A stretch of 64,000 bases of DNA, from positions 1-64,000 of the forward strand of contig CAZWST010000002.1 of assembly GCA_964636965.1 (NCBI GenBank), in the 5' to 3' direction. Numbering within the stretch: position 1 is the stretch's first letter; the number at the start of each line of letters is the position of its first letter. Below the pieces are notes generated by a model, which was not told the origin of the DNA, ran no database searches, and worked only from the letters and a program-made list of their open reading frames with translations. This DNA is from CAG-582 sp964636965 (GTDB lineage Bacteria > Bacillota_I > Bacilli_A > RF39 > UBA660). Shown piece after piece: positions 43,803 through 53,627 of this stretch. The translations under genes were made by a program, and so were the position numbers.

Positions 43803-44306
43803 CTTTAAAGTCTTTACTTCACTTAATGTATCTAAATCATCAACCAAATAAACGTCTCCTTTTTGAACATAAAAAGTATATTCAGATACCCTTGTAGTTA
43901 TTAATATATAAGCACCTTCCTTATATACTTTTTTTAATAAAGTTAAGGGCATATCATCATAAAGCATAAAATTCTTTGGTACTATTTCTATTTTTTGAAT
44001 GTCTGCTACTAAATCATTTTCAGAGTCCATTCTTGATAATTCTTTTGCTATATTAAAATCATTTATATTTACTCGATGTCTAATGGCAAGAATACAAGTA
44101 ATTATCACTAAATTAAATAATCTTAATGATTCATACAAATTATAAAAGAAAGGAAGACCAGTAAACGTAGATATAATAAAAGAAAAAGCATTTAAACTAA
44201 CTCCTAAACAAAATGCAATTTTACTAAAAAAAAGGCATTTAAAATGCACTAATTCGTTAAACAATACATCTTTAAAAAAAGTTATGTTAAAATTTAACTT
44301 CTTCAT
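43782..44306 (-). CDS. Hypothetical protein with two membrane segments
   Basis: 174 residues. Two hydrophobic helices (about 28-48 and 60-80) followed by a soluble C-terminal part (about 85-174) with a small alpha/beta pattern. The start is ATG at 44306 with AGAGGTA. Not recognised. It lies downstream of two other unknown genes on the minus strand and ends 21 bases inside the convergent small gene. Confidence 0.62.
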   Translation of the reverse strand: MKKLNFNITFFKDVLFNELVHFKCLFFSKIAFCLGVSLNAFSFIISTFTGLPFFYNLYESLRLFNLVIITCILAIRHRVNINDFNIAKELSRMDSENDLVADIQKIEIVPKNFMLYDDMPLTLLKKVYKEGAYILITTRVSEYTFYVQKGDVYLVDDLDTLSEVKTLKLSREII

Positions 44307-44358
44307 ACTATACCTCTATAATAAATATATCATAAAAAACAAGTATAGATAAAGTGAT

Positions 44359-44943
44359 TTATCGCATTTTTTGATACCCTATTTTATTAATAAATGTATC
44401 TATCTCAGATTTATATTCCGGATTGTCTCTATAGTCTACTCCATTTAAAACAATGGTTAAAATTGCATCTAATTGATCTTTTAAAGCTGGATCGGTTTTA
44501 AAATCATCAAAACTTTTTTCTCTACAGTATTTAATAAAACCCAAACCATCAAGTTCTTCTCGAGTAATGATATCTACATTCCTTATGTTATTTAATTTGT
44601 AATATACTTCTTTATCATATTCAAATAAACTAGTAGGATCATAACATACACCATCACACTCAACCCAATAATGAATACCAATATCAGCTGCATCTCCATA
44701 AGCAACATATGAATTTGGTATCGCTGTACTTAAAATAAAAGATCTTTCCATACAATTGCCTGGAGGAGTTAATGGTCGATTATATTTAATATAAATTATA
44801 GAAGGCAAAACAACATAAATGCTATTACGTAAATTATCATAAATAGCTGGATCAAACTCCCTTATCTTATTTTCGGTTTCTGCACTATTAAATAAAACTT
44901 CTCTTTTATATTTTTTTAATGCTGTAACTATATTTTTTCTCAT
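44359..44943 (-). CDS. Transglutaminase-like protein (Cys-His-Asp)
   Basis: 194 residues. A central region shows the papain/transglutaminase-like triad order: PGNCMERS (Cys64), GIHYWVECDG (His91), CYDPTS (Asp102), with the typical H-x-WVE and DPT contexts. No signal peptide is seen, so it would be cytosolic. Enzymes of this fold can be proteases, transamidases or amidases; catalysis is inferred from the motif only. AAAAGGAAG precedes ATG at 44943. It belongs to a run of three small unknowns (43782-45493). Confidence 0.6.
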   Translation of the reverse strand: MRKNIVTALKKYKREVLFNSAETENKIREFDPAIYDNLRNSIYVVLPSIIYIKYNRPLTPPGNCMERSFILSTAIPNSYVAYGDAADIGIHYWVECDGVCYDPTSLFEYDKEVYYKLNNIRNVDIITREELDGLGFIKYCREKSFDDFKTDPALKDQLDAILTIVLNGVDYRDNPEYKSEIDTFINKIGYQKMR

Positions 44944-44968
44944 ATAAAACTTCCTTTTAAAATATTAT

Positions 44969-45493
44969 TTATCTTTCTTGTTTAATAGATGAACTTCCAT
45001 TCTTTATAGTTGATTTTATTACATCGATATTAGATAACATCCCTAAAAGCACTCTTTCTACTTCATCTTCATCTACACCAATTTGTTCAGAAAAATATGT
45101 CTTATTATCAAGTAAGGTTTTAAACATTCTTGCCATTCTAACATCACTAGGTGTATTTGCTTCAATTATGGTAATTAAGGTCTCTAAAATTCTTACTAGA
45201 TAATTATAATTAGCTTCCCCATTTTTTATAAGTGTAGCAATCTCCGTAACATTAGAAATACTGGATCTAAAACGAGTATAGGAGTTTTTAAAATTACTCT
45301 CATTAGAAAAATCAATGTCTTCACTAAAAACTGCAAACTCAACAAGAAGTCTATTACATACTTCTTTAATATAATTCCACACGTTGTCTTCATTAACAAT
45401 TCCTTTTAAACCTCGATGTGCATCTCCGCATATTCCTAGCATATAATCCAATTTACCATAAAAGTCCATTTTTATAAATTCAACTTGATTCAT
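44969..45493 (-). CDS. Hypothetical helical protein
   Basis: 174 residues, soluble, mostly helical, starting MNQVEFIKMDFYGKLDYMLG. No catalytic motif was recognised. It has a conserved-looking DVRMARMFKTLLDN segment near residue 120. AGAGGA precedes ATG at 45493. It lies 25 bases upstream of the transglutaminase-like gene and is probably cotranscribed with it. Confidence 0.62.
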   Translation of the reverse strand: MNQVEFIKMDFYGKLDYMLGICGDAHRGLKGIVNEDNVWNYIKEVCNRLLVEFAVFSEDIDFSNESNFKNSYTRFRSSISNVTEIATLIKNGEANYNYLVRILETLITIIEANTPSDVRMARMFKTLLDNKTYFSEQIGVDEDEVERVLLGMLSNIDVIKSTIKNGSSSIKQER

Positions 45494-45527
45494 AATAAAT
45501 CCTCTTCTTAATGAGTGCTATTCTAGC

Positions 45528-45564
45528 AAAAAAAATAGAAAATAGCAAATTACTATTTTCTATT
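45528..45564 (-). terminator. Terminator after typA
   Basis: AATAGAAAATAG pairs with CTATTTTCTATT around a seven-base loop, followed by eight U. It overlaps the stop of typA. Confidence 0.9.
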
Positions 45565-47361
45565 AATTCTAAATCTTTCATTTGGATCAAGAATAGCTTT
45601 TCTAAGTCTAATATCATCTGGTGTAATTTCAACATATTCATCATCTTCAATGAATTCTAAAGCTTCTTCAAGAGTAAATGTTCTAGGTTTAATTAAAGCT
45701 ATTGCATCATCAGAACCTGATGCACGAGTATTTGTAAGTTGTTTATTCTTACATGGATTAACATTTAAATCATTATCACGATTGTGAATACCAATAATCA
45801 TACCAACATAAACGTCAACTGCAGGTCCAACAATCATTTGACCTCTATCTTGTAAGTTATATAAAGAGAATCCTAAAGTCTTACCAGATTCCATAGATAC
45901 AAGTACACCATTTTTACGAGTTGTAAGTTCACCGGCATATGGCTTATATTGATCAAAAGATCTAACCATTATACCTTCACCCTTAGTATTAGTTATAAAA
46001 GCCGAACGATAACCAATTAGTCCTCTAGTTGGTGCACTAAACTCTAGATGAGTATAATTATCATCACCTGAAACCATACTCATAAGTAGTCCTTTTCTTT
46101 CTTGTAAATCAGATATAATAGTTGAAGCGTATTCACTTGGCGTATTAATTATAACTGTTTCAAATGGTTCACATTTTTTACCATCAATTTCTTGCATTAA
46201 AACAGTTGGTTTAGATACACATAATTCGTATCCTTCACGTCTCATATTTTCAAGTAAAATGGATAAATGTAATTCTCCTCTACCGGATACTTTAAATCCA
46301 TCACTTCCAGGAAGCTCTTCAACTTCAAGTCCAACATTAGTCTCTAACTCTTTTTCAAGTCTTTCTTTAATATGACGAGTAGTTAAGAATTTACCACTCT
46401 TACCAGCAAAAGGTCCATTATTAACAAGGAAGTTCATTGATAATGTTGGATGTTCAATCTCAATTGGAGGAAGTGGGTTTGGTTTACCGTGTGTACAAAT
46501 TGTGTCACCAATTGAAATATGATTACAGCCTGCAACAGTAACTATATCTCCATAATAAGCTTCATTCTTTTCACGCTTTTCTAATCCTTCATTAACAAAT
46601 AATTTACTAATTTTAAATGTTGTTTCTTCTCCATTATTTTTAACTAATGTTACCATTTCATTATTTTTAATTTTACCCTTTGTAATTCTACCAATACCTA
46701 ATCTACCAATATATTCATCATATGCAAGATTTGATATTTGTAATTGTAAATCATCAGATTCGTTACCTTCATAAGGTCTAACTTGTGAAAGTATAGTTTC
46801 AAGTAATGGTTTAATGTTTTCTTCTCCTAAATCAGTTGGATCAAGTGTTGCAATTCCTTGTTTTGCTATACCATAAACAATTGGGAAATCTAATTGTTCA
46901 TCAGTTGCATTAAGTTCAACAAAACAATCAAAAGTCATATTTACTACTTCTTCAATACGAGCATCTTTTTTATCTATTTTATTAATAAAAAGAATTGGTC
47001 TTAAATTTTGCTCTAAAGCTTTTTTAAGTACAAATCTAGTTTGTGGCATTACTCCTTCAACTGAATCAACTAGTAAAACTACTGTATCAACAGTTTTAAT
47101 AACTCTTTCAACTTCTGATGAAAAATCAGCATGTCCAGGAGTATCAACAATATTAATTTTATAATCTTTATAACGAATTGCACAATTCTTTGAATAAATT
47201 GTGATTCCTCTTTCTCTTTCTATATCATTTGAATCCATCACTTGTTCTACTACTTCATCATGTTCATTAAACACACCATTTTGTTGAAGTAGTGCATCTA
47301 CTAAAGTTGATTTACCAGCATCAACGTGAGCTACTACTGCTATGTTAATTATTTTATCCAT
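45553..47361 (-). CDS. typA: Ribosome-associated GTPase TypA/BipA
   Basis: 602 residues; EF-G-like GTPase that helps 50S assembly under stress. G1 AHVDAGKSTL (about 10-19), G3 DTPGHADF, G4 NKID, then EF-G-like domains and the BipA-specific C-terminal domain. ATG at 47361 is chosen because MDKIINIAVVAHVDAGK is the family N-terminus. Extending upstream adds 65 residues of AT-rich, intergenic-like sequence. AAGGGAAGTG precedes it. Confidence 0.97.
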   Translation of the reverse strand: MDKIINIAVVAHVDAGKSTLVDALLQQNGVFNEHDEVVEQVMDSNDIERERGITIYSKNCAIRYKDYKINIVDTPGHADFSSEVERVIKTVDTVVLLVDSVEGVMPQTRFVLKKALEQNLRPILFINKIDKKDARIEEVVNMTFDCFVELNATDEQLDFPIVYGIAKQGIATLDPTDLGEENIKPLLETILSQVRPYEGNESDDLQLQISNLAYDEYIGRLGIGRITKGKIKNNEMVTLVKNNGEETTFKISKLFVNEGLEKREKNEAYYGDIVTVAGCNHISIGDTICTHGKPNPLPPIEIEHPTLSMNFLVNNGPFAGKSGKFLTTRHIKERLEKELETNVGLEVEELPGSDGFKVSGRGELHLSILLENMRREGYELCVSKPTVLMQEIDGKKCEPFETVIINTPSEYASTIISDLQERKGLLMSMVSGDDNYTHLEFSAPTRGLIGYRSAFITNTKGEGIMVRSFDQYKPYAGELTTRKNGVLVSMESGKTLGFSLYNLQDRGQMIVGPAVDVYVGMIIGIHNRDNDLNVNPCKNKQLTNTRASGSDDAIALIKPRTFTLEEALEFIEDDEYVEITPDDIRLRKAILDPNERFRINRK

Positions 47362-47589
47362 AATTTCACTTCCCTTTTCAATAACTACTAAATAATACAC
47401 CATATTTAACGATTTTGCAAGAAAAAATCTAAAGTAGGAATAATTAACAACATTACATATTACATATTCAAGTAATTTAATATAAATATTTTGCTCTTTT
47501 TGATTAAATATACACCTAAAACAAAATATAAAAAGAAAAAATAAAGCAATTGTCAAAAATATCTTGTATAATATAATAAAGGTGAAGTT

Positions 47590-50172
47590 ATGAAAGAGAA
47601 AATTATAAATAAATTTAAAAACAATAAACTATACATATGTACATTTTTAATTGCACTAATAGTAATAAGTGTCTTATATAAATTAAATAATGTAACTCCT
47701 TTTGGGAATAGATCTCTTTTATGTGTAGATTTTTATCATCAATATGGCCCAATGATGGGAGAACTTTTCGATAGAATCCATAATCATAGTAATTTTATTT
47801 ATTCATTTAATATGGCAATGGGCTTACCTTTCTTTAGAAATTTCTTAAATTATTTATCAAGTCCTTTTAATATAATAATGTTACTTTTTACTAAAGAAGG
47901 AGTTCTTACATCTTTTTCAGTTATTATTGGTCTTAAAGCAGTTGCTTCTGCAGTATCTTGTGTCTATTACTTAAGTAAAAAATTTAAAACAAAAGAGTTA
48001 TTCTTAATACCTCTCAGTATTATTTACGCTTTTCAAGCTTATTTTTCAGCATATTATTGGAATATAATGTGGCTAGATGGGTTAGTATTCTTACCCTTAA
48101 TTACTTTAGGTATTGAAAACATAGTTAATAAACAAAAATGGAAAAGTTATACTATCTTATTAAGCATTATGTTAATTGCAAATTACTTTATTGGTTACAT
48201 GATTTGTATATTTGCAGTAGTATATTTTTTAATTTATAATACCTATAAAATGAAACTAAAAAAAGGATGTATAAAAGAAGAAATTACCAAATGGATTAAA
48301 AATTCCTTAACATTTGGCTGTGCATCTCTCTTAGGAGGAATGCTCACTTTCTTCTTACTTATTCCAATGTTTTCATCAATGTCTTCAATCTCTGCTACTG
48401 GTGGAACTATTCCAACAAGTCAATACTATGACTTTGAGCCAATCGACTTTTTAAAAGGACATTTAACAGGCGTTCATACAACTGTATTTGCAAGTGATGA
48501 TATTACTAACCCAAATGTTTCTTGCGGAATATTAAGTATAGCTCTCTTACTTGCTTATTTAATTAACTTAGAAATACCTATGAAAAATAAAATTACTTAT
48601 ATAATACTAATAGGTGTTTTAGCTTCCGCTTTCTTTATACCTCAACTTGATTATATACTGCATGCATTCCATGTTCCAAATGACTTACCATATAGATATT
48701 CATTCCTATATTCATTTGCACTTGTTATAATAGCTGCTTATGGACTTATTAATATAAAGAAAATAAAATTTCCAATACTTGCTTTAGCATATTTATTTTT
48801 AATGATACTTCTTCTATCAATATCTCAAGACGATTGGGCGGATTTATCAACAAATATGATTTATATAAATATGATAATCTTAACTTTATATTTTATTTTC
48901 TATTCTGGAATTTATTTCCTTAATAATATGAAAACATTATTCTATCTAGCCTTATGTGCAGTAGCATGTATCGATGTTATAGTTTCTATAAATTATAACT
49001 GGGATATAACTCAAGATATGAATCTATTCTATTCAGATTATAATGATACTGTAGCACTTTTAAATGCTGTATCTTCTCAAGATGACGAATTATTTTATCG
49101 AATAGAAAATACCAATATGATGACTCTTAATGATTCAAGTTGGTATAACTATTATGGAGTTACATCATTCTCATCAATGGCTTATGAATCAATGGCAATA
49201 TTACAAAATAATTTAGGTATACCAGGGAATGAAATTAATAGTTATTCTTATGTTCAATCTACACCAATATATGACTTAATGTTTGATATAAAATATTTCA
49301 TTGGTGATACAAATGATTATAAAAGATATATTGAAGTTAAAACAATTGAAGAAACAGCTAATGAATTCACTTATAATGTTGGCTTAGGTTTTGGAGTAAA
49401 TAAAGATGTAAATAATTGGAATCATTCTCACTCAAATCCATTCATTGTCCAAAATGATTTCATCGAAAAAACTACTGGAATAAAAGATGTCCTCAAAGAA
49501 GCACACTTAAATAGTGTTGATGAAATCTATAATGATGGTGAAACTTCTATTTTAAAATATAAATTTGAAAACCCAGGAGATAATTTATACTATTACTCAA
49601 GAGACTACACAGTAGACTCAATGATTGTCGGAGATTGTTTATACTATAAAGATTCTGAAGATATAGATTTCTCACAATATCCAGAAGAAGTAAACTATAC
49701 TTATATGGATTCTTATGAAGAAAGAAAAGTTATTAACATTAATTCAGGAGAAGACGAAATAACTTTTTATGTTATTTATAAAAATTACTATTCTAAAGGA
49801 TTTAACCTTTATTACATTGATCATGATAGTTTTAGTAAGTCAGTTTCAATACTTAAAAATAATAAACTAGATATAACATCATTTAAAGAACATACAATTG
49901 AGGGAAATATTTACTTAGAAGATAACATGGATATATATACATCAATTCCATACGATGAGGGATGGCATGTTTATATAGATGGAAAAGAAGCCAAAACTTA
50001 TGCGTTAGCTGATGCCTTACTTTCAATAAAAGGAGAGAAAGGAAATCACAAAATTAAATTCGTCTATAAAATTCCACATTTTAAAATCGGCTGCTTATGT
50101 TCAATAATTGCATTGCTAATTTTAATAACTCCACCTATAATTAAATATATAAAGAGAAAAAAGACTGATTAA
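47590..50172 (+). CDS. YfhO family membrane protein
   Basis: 860 residues. About 12-14 membrane helices in the first 480 residues, then a long soluble region (about 490-830) of beta-rich sequence, and a final helix (about 833-852) with a KRKK tail. YfhO-type proteins are GT-C-like membrane proteins; in Bacillus YfhO is proposed to glycosylate cell-surface polymers such as lipoteichoic acid. The N-terminal LCVDFYHQYGPMMGELFDRIH matches the conserved YfhO loop. AAAGGTGAA precedes ATG at 47590. Confidence 0.88.
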   Translation: MKEKIINKFKNNKLYICTFLIALIVISVLYKLNNVTPFGNRSLLCVDFYHQYGPMMGELFDRIHNHSNFIYSFNMAMGLPFFRNFLNYLSSPFNIIMLLFTKEGVLTSFSVIIGLKAVASAVSCVYYLSKKFKTKELFLIPLSIIYAFQAYFSAYYWNIMWLDGLVFLPLITLGIENIVNKQKWKSYTILLSIMLIANYFIGYMICIFAVVYFLIYNTYKMKLKKGCIKEEITKWIKNSLTFGCASLLGGMLTFFLLIPMFSSMSSISATGGTIPTSQYYDFEPIDFLKGHLTGVHTTVFASDDITNPNVSCGILSIALLLAYLINLEIPMKNKITYIILIGVLASAFFIPQLDYILHAFHVPNDLPYRYSFLYSFALVIIAAYGLINIKKIKFPILALAYLFLMILLLSISQDDWADLSTNMIYINMIILTLYFIFYSGIYFLNNMKTLFYLALCAVACIDVIVSINYNWDITQDMNLFYSDYNDTVALLNAVSSQDDELFYRIENTNMMTLNDSSWYNYYGVTSFSSMAYESMAILQNNLGIPGNEINSYSYVQSTPIYDLMFDIKYFIGDTNDYKRYIEVKTIEETANEFTYNVGLGFGVNKDVNNWNHSHSNPFIVQNDFIEKTTGIKDVLKEAHLNSVDEIYNDGETSILKYKFENPGDNLYYYSRDYTVDSMIVGDCLYYKDSEDIDFSQYPEEVNYTYMDSYEERKVININSGEDEITFYVIYKNYYSKGFNLYYIDHDSFSKSVSILKNNKLDITSFKEHTIEGNIYLEDNMDIYTSIPYDEGWHVYIDGKEAKTYALADALLSIKGEKGNHKIKFVYKIPHFKIGCLCSIIALLILITPPIIKYIKRKKTD

Positions 50173-50183
50173 TCAGTCTTTTT
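50157..50183. terminator. Bidirectional terminator after the YfhO-type gene
   Basis: Perfect palindrome AAAAGACTGATT/AATCAGTCTTTT at the convergent stop codons. Confidence 0.87.
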
Positions 50184-51098
50184 ATTTACAAACAACTTAC
50201 GTATATTAGATTTAGGAATTAATATTTGAACATTTATTTCGTTTTTAATATCAAATATTTTTGTTCTAATTTCAAGCTTTTCACCATCTACACACCAAGC
50301 ATTTCTCGGATACTTTTCAAATTTAATTTTAATATGATCAGTTCTATAAGATTCAAAACCATCTACATGCTCTGCATCTGTCGCTATTAACATTGCCATT
50401 GCTCTTAGAATATCTATTTTTCTTGTGTAAGTACAAAATAGAACTTCAAAAGTATCATCATCTAATTTAACATCTTTATAGAAGTTATTAAATCCAGCAA
50501 TACGGGTTGCAGAAGAAATAAGCATAAAAGAATATAATCCATTTTTCTTTTCACCATTTACTTCATACTCTATCATATAGTTTTTTGTACGAGAAAAGAA
50601 GTCTCTTGCTCCACCCAATATATATGCTAAATGTCCATACTTCTTTTTTAAATCTCTTGGAGTGTCATATGGAATATTCATAAATTTTCCAAATCCAGCG
50701 ACATATACAAATGGTCTTCCATTTATTAGAGGTATATCCATTCCTCTTACTTCTCCAGTTAAGCATAGATGAATATTTTTTTCGATATCTTTTCCATAGC
50801 CAAACATTACCCCAACATCATTAGTTGTACCAACTGGAATATGTGCAAGAACCAATCTTTTTTTACGGGATAAATTTCCATGAACTATTTCATTAAAAGT
50901 ACCGTCTCCACCCATAGAAATAACTAAATCAACATACCCAATATGGCTTACAATTTCTTTAGCATGTCCTCTGTATTCTGTACCAATAAAAGACACTGAA
51001 TAGCCATAGTTTTCAATAATTGATTTATACTTTTTTATGTTTCTCTTTTTTATCGTATGCCCGCTATTGGGGTTATAAATAACTACACAGGTCTTCAT
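50169..51098 (-). CDS. Diacylglycerol kinase-like lipid kinase
   Basis: 309 residues. DAGK catalytic domain: VIYNPNSGH (about 6-14), SMGGDGTFNEIVHG (about 62-75, ATP-binding GGDG motif) and IPVGTTNDVGVMFG. It resembles DgkB/YegS-type soluble lipid kinases that recycle diacylglycerol in Gram-positive membranes. GAAAGGAAAG precedes ATG at 51098. Convergent with the YfhO-type gene; both may feed envelope polymer turnover, but this is inference. Confidence 0.9.
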   Translation of the reverse strand: MKTCVVIYNPNSGHTIKKRNIKKYKSIIENYGYSVSFIGTEYRGHAKEIVSHIGYVDLVISMGGDGTFNEIVHGNLSRKKRLVLAHIPVGTTNDVGVMFGYGKDIEKNIHLCLTGEVRGMDIPLINGRPFVYVAGFGKFMNIPYDTPRDLKKKYGHLAYILGGARDFFSRTKNYMIEYEVNGEKKNGLYSFMLISSATRIAGFNNFYKDVKLDDDTFEVLFCTYTRKIDILRAMAMLIATDAEHVDGFESYRTDHIKIKFEKYPRNAWCVDGEKLEIRTKIFDIKNEINVQILIPKSNIRKLFVNKKTD

Positions 51099-51150
51099 AA
51101 ATACTTTCCTTTCACAAGAGATTATAGTCTAAGCACATTTTTTTGTCAAT

Positions 51151-52038
51151 TTAGATATTCTCTTTTAAGAGTTCTATTAATTTATTTGTAGCAAAAGAAG
51201 GAATAATATCATTCTTAGTAATCAAACCAATATATCTACTAGGAATTTTAGGATTAGTTTTAACTTCTATTAGTTCACCACTTTTAAGTTCATCCTTAAC
51301 GAATTCCTTAACTACGTATCCAACACCAAAACCAATCTTTGTCATATCTTGAACCAAACCATAACTAGCTAGAGTCATTTCTGGTTCTAAATACACATCA
51401 TATTGGCTAACTATCGAATCTAAATAATCTCTCGTATTTGTGCCCTTAGGTTGCAAAATCAAAGATAATTTATTTAAATCTTTTAAATCTATAATCTTAC
51501 TTTCTAATTTATAGTTTTTATTAACTACAAAAATATCTTGTATTTTCTTTAAATTATAAACATCTGTATCTTTATACCTTTTAACTGGTAAATTAGCAAT
51601 AACTAAATCAATTAATCCATTCCTTAGCTGAGGTATTAATTCAGAAGCTTTGTTAGTATAAATTTCTATTTTAATATTTGGATAATTATTATGAAATTCT
51701 TCTAAATATGGAAGTAAATATTCTTTTACTAAAGTTCTTGAAATACCAATACGTATAAGTCCAGTATTAAGATTAATCATGTCAGTAAACTTATTTTCAG
51801 CATTCCTAATATGTTCAATTGCAAGTTTTATATAGTTATGTAATTCCTTACCTTCCTCTGTTAACGTAACACCTCTTTTTGTTCTAACAAATAAAGCACC
51901 ACCCAATTGACTTTCCAAAGATTTAATTGACTTAGAAACCGCAGGTTGAGATATATGAAGTTTTTCAGCTGCTGCTGTAATATTCTCCGTATTAGCAACC
52001 TCATTAAATACACGATAAAGTTCAAAATCGATATTCAT
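51151..52038 (-). CDS. LysR-family transcriptional regulator
   Basis: 295 residues. HTH (about 1-62; ENITAAAEKLHISQPAVSKSIKSLESQLG) and an effector-binding domain (about 90-290). It is clearly related to the LysR protein at 28099-28983: both share MNI-x-x-ELY-x-[VI]F, FVRTK-x-GVTLT-x-EG and the C-terminal KIGFGVGYVVKEF or equivalent. ATG at 52038 has AGGAG. Divergent from the Nudix-PHP gene with 123 bases between, so it is that gene's probable regulator. Confidence 0.92.
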   Translation of the reverse strand: MNIDFELYRVFNEVANTENITAAAEKLHISQPAVSKSIKSLESQLGGALFVRTKRGVTLTEEGKELHNYIKLAIEHIRNAENKFTDMINLNTGLIRIGISRTLVKEYLLPYLEEFHNNYPNIKIEIYTNKASELIPQLRNGLIDLVIANLPVKRYKDTDVYNLKKIQDIFVVNKNYKLESKIIDLKDLNKLSLILQPKGTNTRDYLDSIVSQYDVYLEPEMTLASYGLVQDMTKIGFGVGYVVKEFVKDELKSGELIEVKTNPKIPSRYIGLITKNDIIPSFATNKLIELLKENI

Positions 52039-52160
52039 TTCAATACTCCTATCTAATATAACTAACAATTATGTCAGCCATTACAAATATATATTTTTAT
52101 TATATCATAAAATTTGGTATATTGAAAATGCAAGAGATATAAAGGAAGTAAGGTGTAATT

Positions 52161-53504
52161 ATGGTAATTAATGTTGGTGACATAATAAAATATGACAGAG
52201 TCACAAAAAAAGCAAGATTAGTATCGATTAAAGATAATAAAATCTTAATAGCGAACTATAATGGTTACTTTATGTTGCCAGGAGGAAAAGTTGATGGAGA
52301 AGAAACTTTCGAAGAAACTTTAAAAAGAGAGATTGAGGAAGAATTAGGAATATCATTACATAATGTAAATGAATTAGTAACTGTTAATACATATGCTAAA
52401 AATTATTCGAGTAGACTTGATGATAAAGTTCTAGATAAGAAAATTCAGACTGTTTATTTCACAACAGAAGAAGAAATTGACATAAATATAAAAAGAAAAA
52501 AACTCTCAGAAAAGGAAAAAGAAGGAAGATTTATTATTGGTTATATAGATATAAATGAACTAATTGATAAAATCCAAAAAGCTGATTTAAACGATAAACA
52601 AAGAATATATGCAAATGAAGTACTAAATGTAATAAACTTTTATTTAAAAAATGATAGACTTATAGATTTGCATACTCATACAAATAACTCAGATGGACAA
52701 TATTCCCCAAATGAAGTAATTGAAAAAGCTATAAACAAAAATATTAAAGCAATCGCGATTACTGATCATGATACAGTAAAAGGATTAAGTAACATTAACT
52801 ATGACGATGAACGAATTAAAATAATTCCCGGAATTGAAATATCAGTAAAAAGGGAAAAAGGAAGAATGCATATTTTAGGACTTGGAATTGATTATAAAAA
52901 TGAAAGTCTGCTTAATTTCTTAAAAGAGATGAAAGAAATAAACAAATATAATTTAATGAATATAATAAATTATTTATTAAATAATGGAATATATTTTAAT
53001 CGAGAAGATATAGATAATATTATGCATTTAGATAAAAATGTTGGAAGACCAGATGTTGCTAAACTTCTAATAAAAGAAGGATATGTAGAAGGTGTTCAAG
53101 AAGCATTTGATAAATATTTAATCGAAGCATTTATTAATTCAAGACATTTAAATAAAGGTCATAATTATAATGATGTATTAAAAGTCATTACAGAAGCCCA
53201 AGGTATTCCTGTACTTGCACATCCAAATTCACTAGAACTTTCACATAAAGACTTTGAAGAGTTAATTGATGACATGGTTAAAAATAATTTAAAAGGATTA
53301 GAAATATTTCATCCAAATTTAAGTGAAGAAGAAAGAGAATACTATAAAGGTGTTGCAGACTACTATAACTTATTTATATCAGGTGGTACAGATTATCACG
53401 GAGAAAAAGTTAAACCAACTATTGATCTAGGAACAGGAAATGATAACATTTATATTACTGAATTACCAATATTAAGAGAACTATCAAAAAGAACTTATAA
53501 ATAA
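52161..53504 (+). CDS. Nudix-PHP fusion hydrolase
   Basis: 447 residues: an N-terminal Nudix domain (about 1-160) with a perfect Nudix box at 42-64 (GKVDGEE...REIEEELGI), followed by a C-terminal PHP phosphoesterase domain (about 165-447). PHP metal motifs are LIDLHTHTNNSDG (His171, His173, Asp178), ITDHDT (Asp202, His203, Asp204), LAHPNS and GGTDYHGE. The PHP half resembles YciV/TrpH-type nucleotide or RNA phosphatases. One chain could therefore act twice on a nucleotide or RNA 5' end. AAGGTG precedes ATG. Not a frameshift: one open frame spans both. Divergent LysR next door. Confidence 0.88.
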   Translation: MVINVGDIIKYDRVTKKARLVSIKDNKILIANYNGYFMLPGGKVDGEETFEETLKREIEEELGISLHNVNELVTVNTYAKNYSSRLDDKVLDKKIQTVYFTTEEEIDINIKRKKLSEKEKEGRFIIGYIDINELIDKIQKADLNDKQRIYANEVLNVINFYLKNDRLIDLHTHTNNSDGQYSPNEVIEKAINKNIKAIAITDHDTVKGLSNINYDDERIKIIPGIEISVKREKGRMHILGLGIDYKNESLLNFLKEMKEINKYNLMNIINYLLNNGIYFNREDIDNIMHLDKNVGRPDVAKLLIKEGYVEGVQEAFDKYLIEAFINSRHLNKGHNYNDVLKVITEAQGIPVLAHPNSLELSHKDFEELIDDMVKNNLKGLEIFHPNLSEEEREYYKGVADYYNLFISGGTDYHGEKVKPTIDLGTGNDNIYITELPILRELSKRTYK

Positions 53505-53519
53505 ATAAGTTCTTTTTTT
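53488..53519 (+). terminator. Terminator after the Nudix-PHP gene
   Basis: AAAGAACTTAT/ATAAGTTCTTT stem with a six-base loop and a T run at the stop codon. Confidence 0.88.
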
Positions 53520-53562
53520 CTATATTTTTAATAGACTATAATATAAATATAAAAATAATTCA

Positions 53563-53591
53563 TTGACAAGAAGAAGTTATTAATGTACAAT
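53563..53591 (+). promoter_or_regulatory. tRNA-Cys promoter
   Basis: Perfect -35 TTGACA (53563-53568), 17-base spacer, -10 TACAAT (53586-53591), about 36 bases before the tRNA. Confidence 0.85.
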
Positions 53592-53627
53592 TAAAAAGTG
53601 AAAAACGAAATAATATAGTTAATGAAT

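Noticed and set aside
44330..44365. GATAAA/TTTATC hairpin with a T run on the plus strand
   Set aside because: No plus-strand gene ends there; the short stem is likely fortuitous.
47362..47556. 65-residue N-terminal extension of typA
   Set aside because: AT-rich and intergenic-like; the family starts at MDKIINIAVV and the ribosome site fits only 47361.
47550..47577. TTGTCA-16-TATAAT promoter before the YfhO-type gene
   Set aside because: The predicted start point would fall after the ribosome site, so the match is probably chance in AT-rich DNA.
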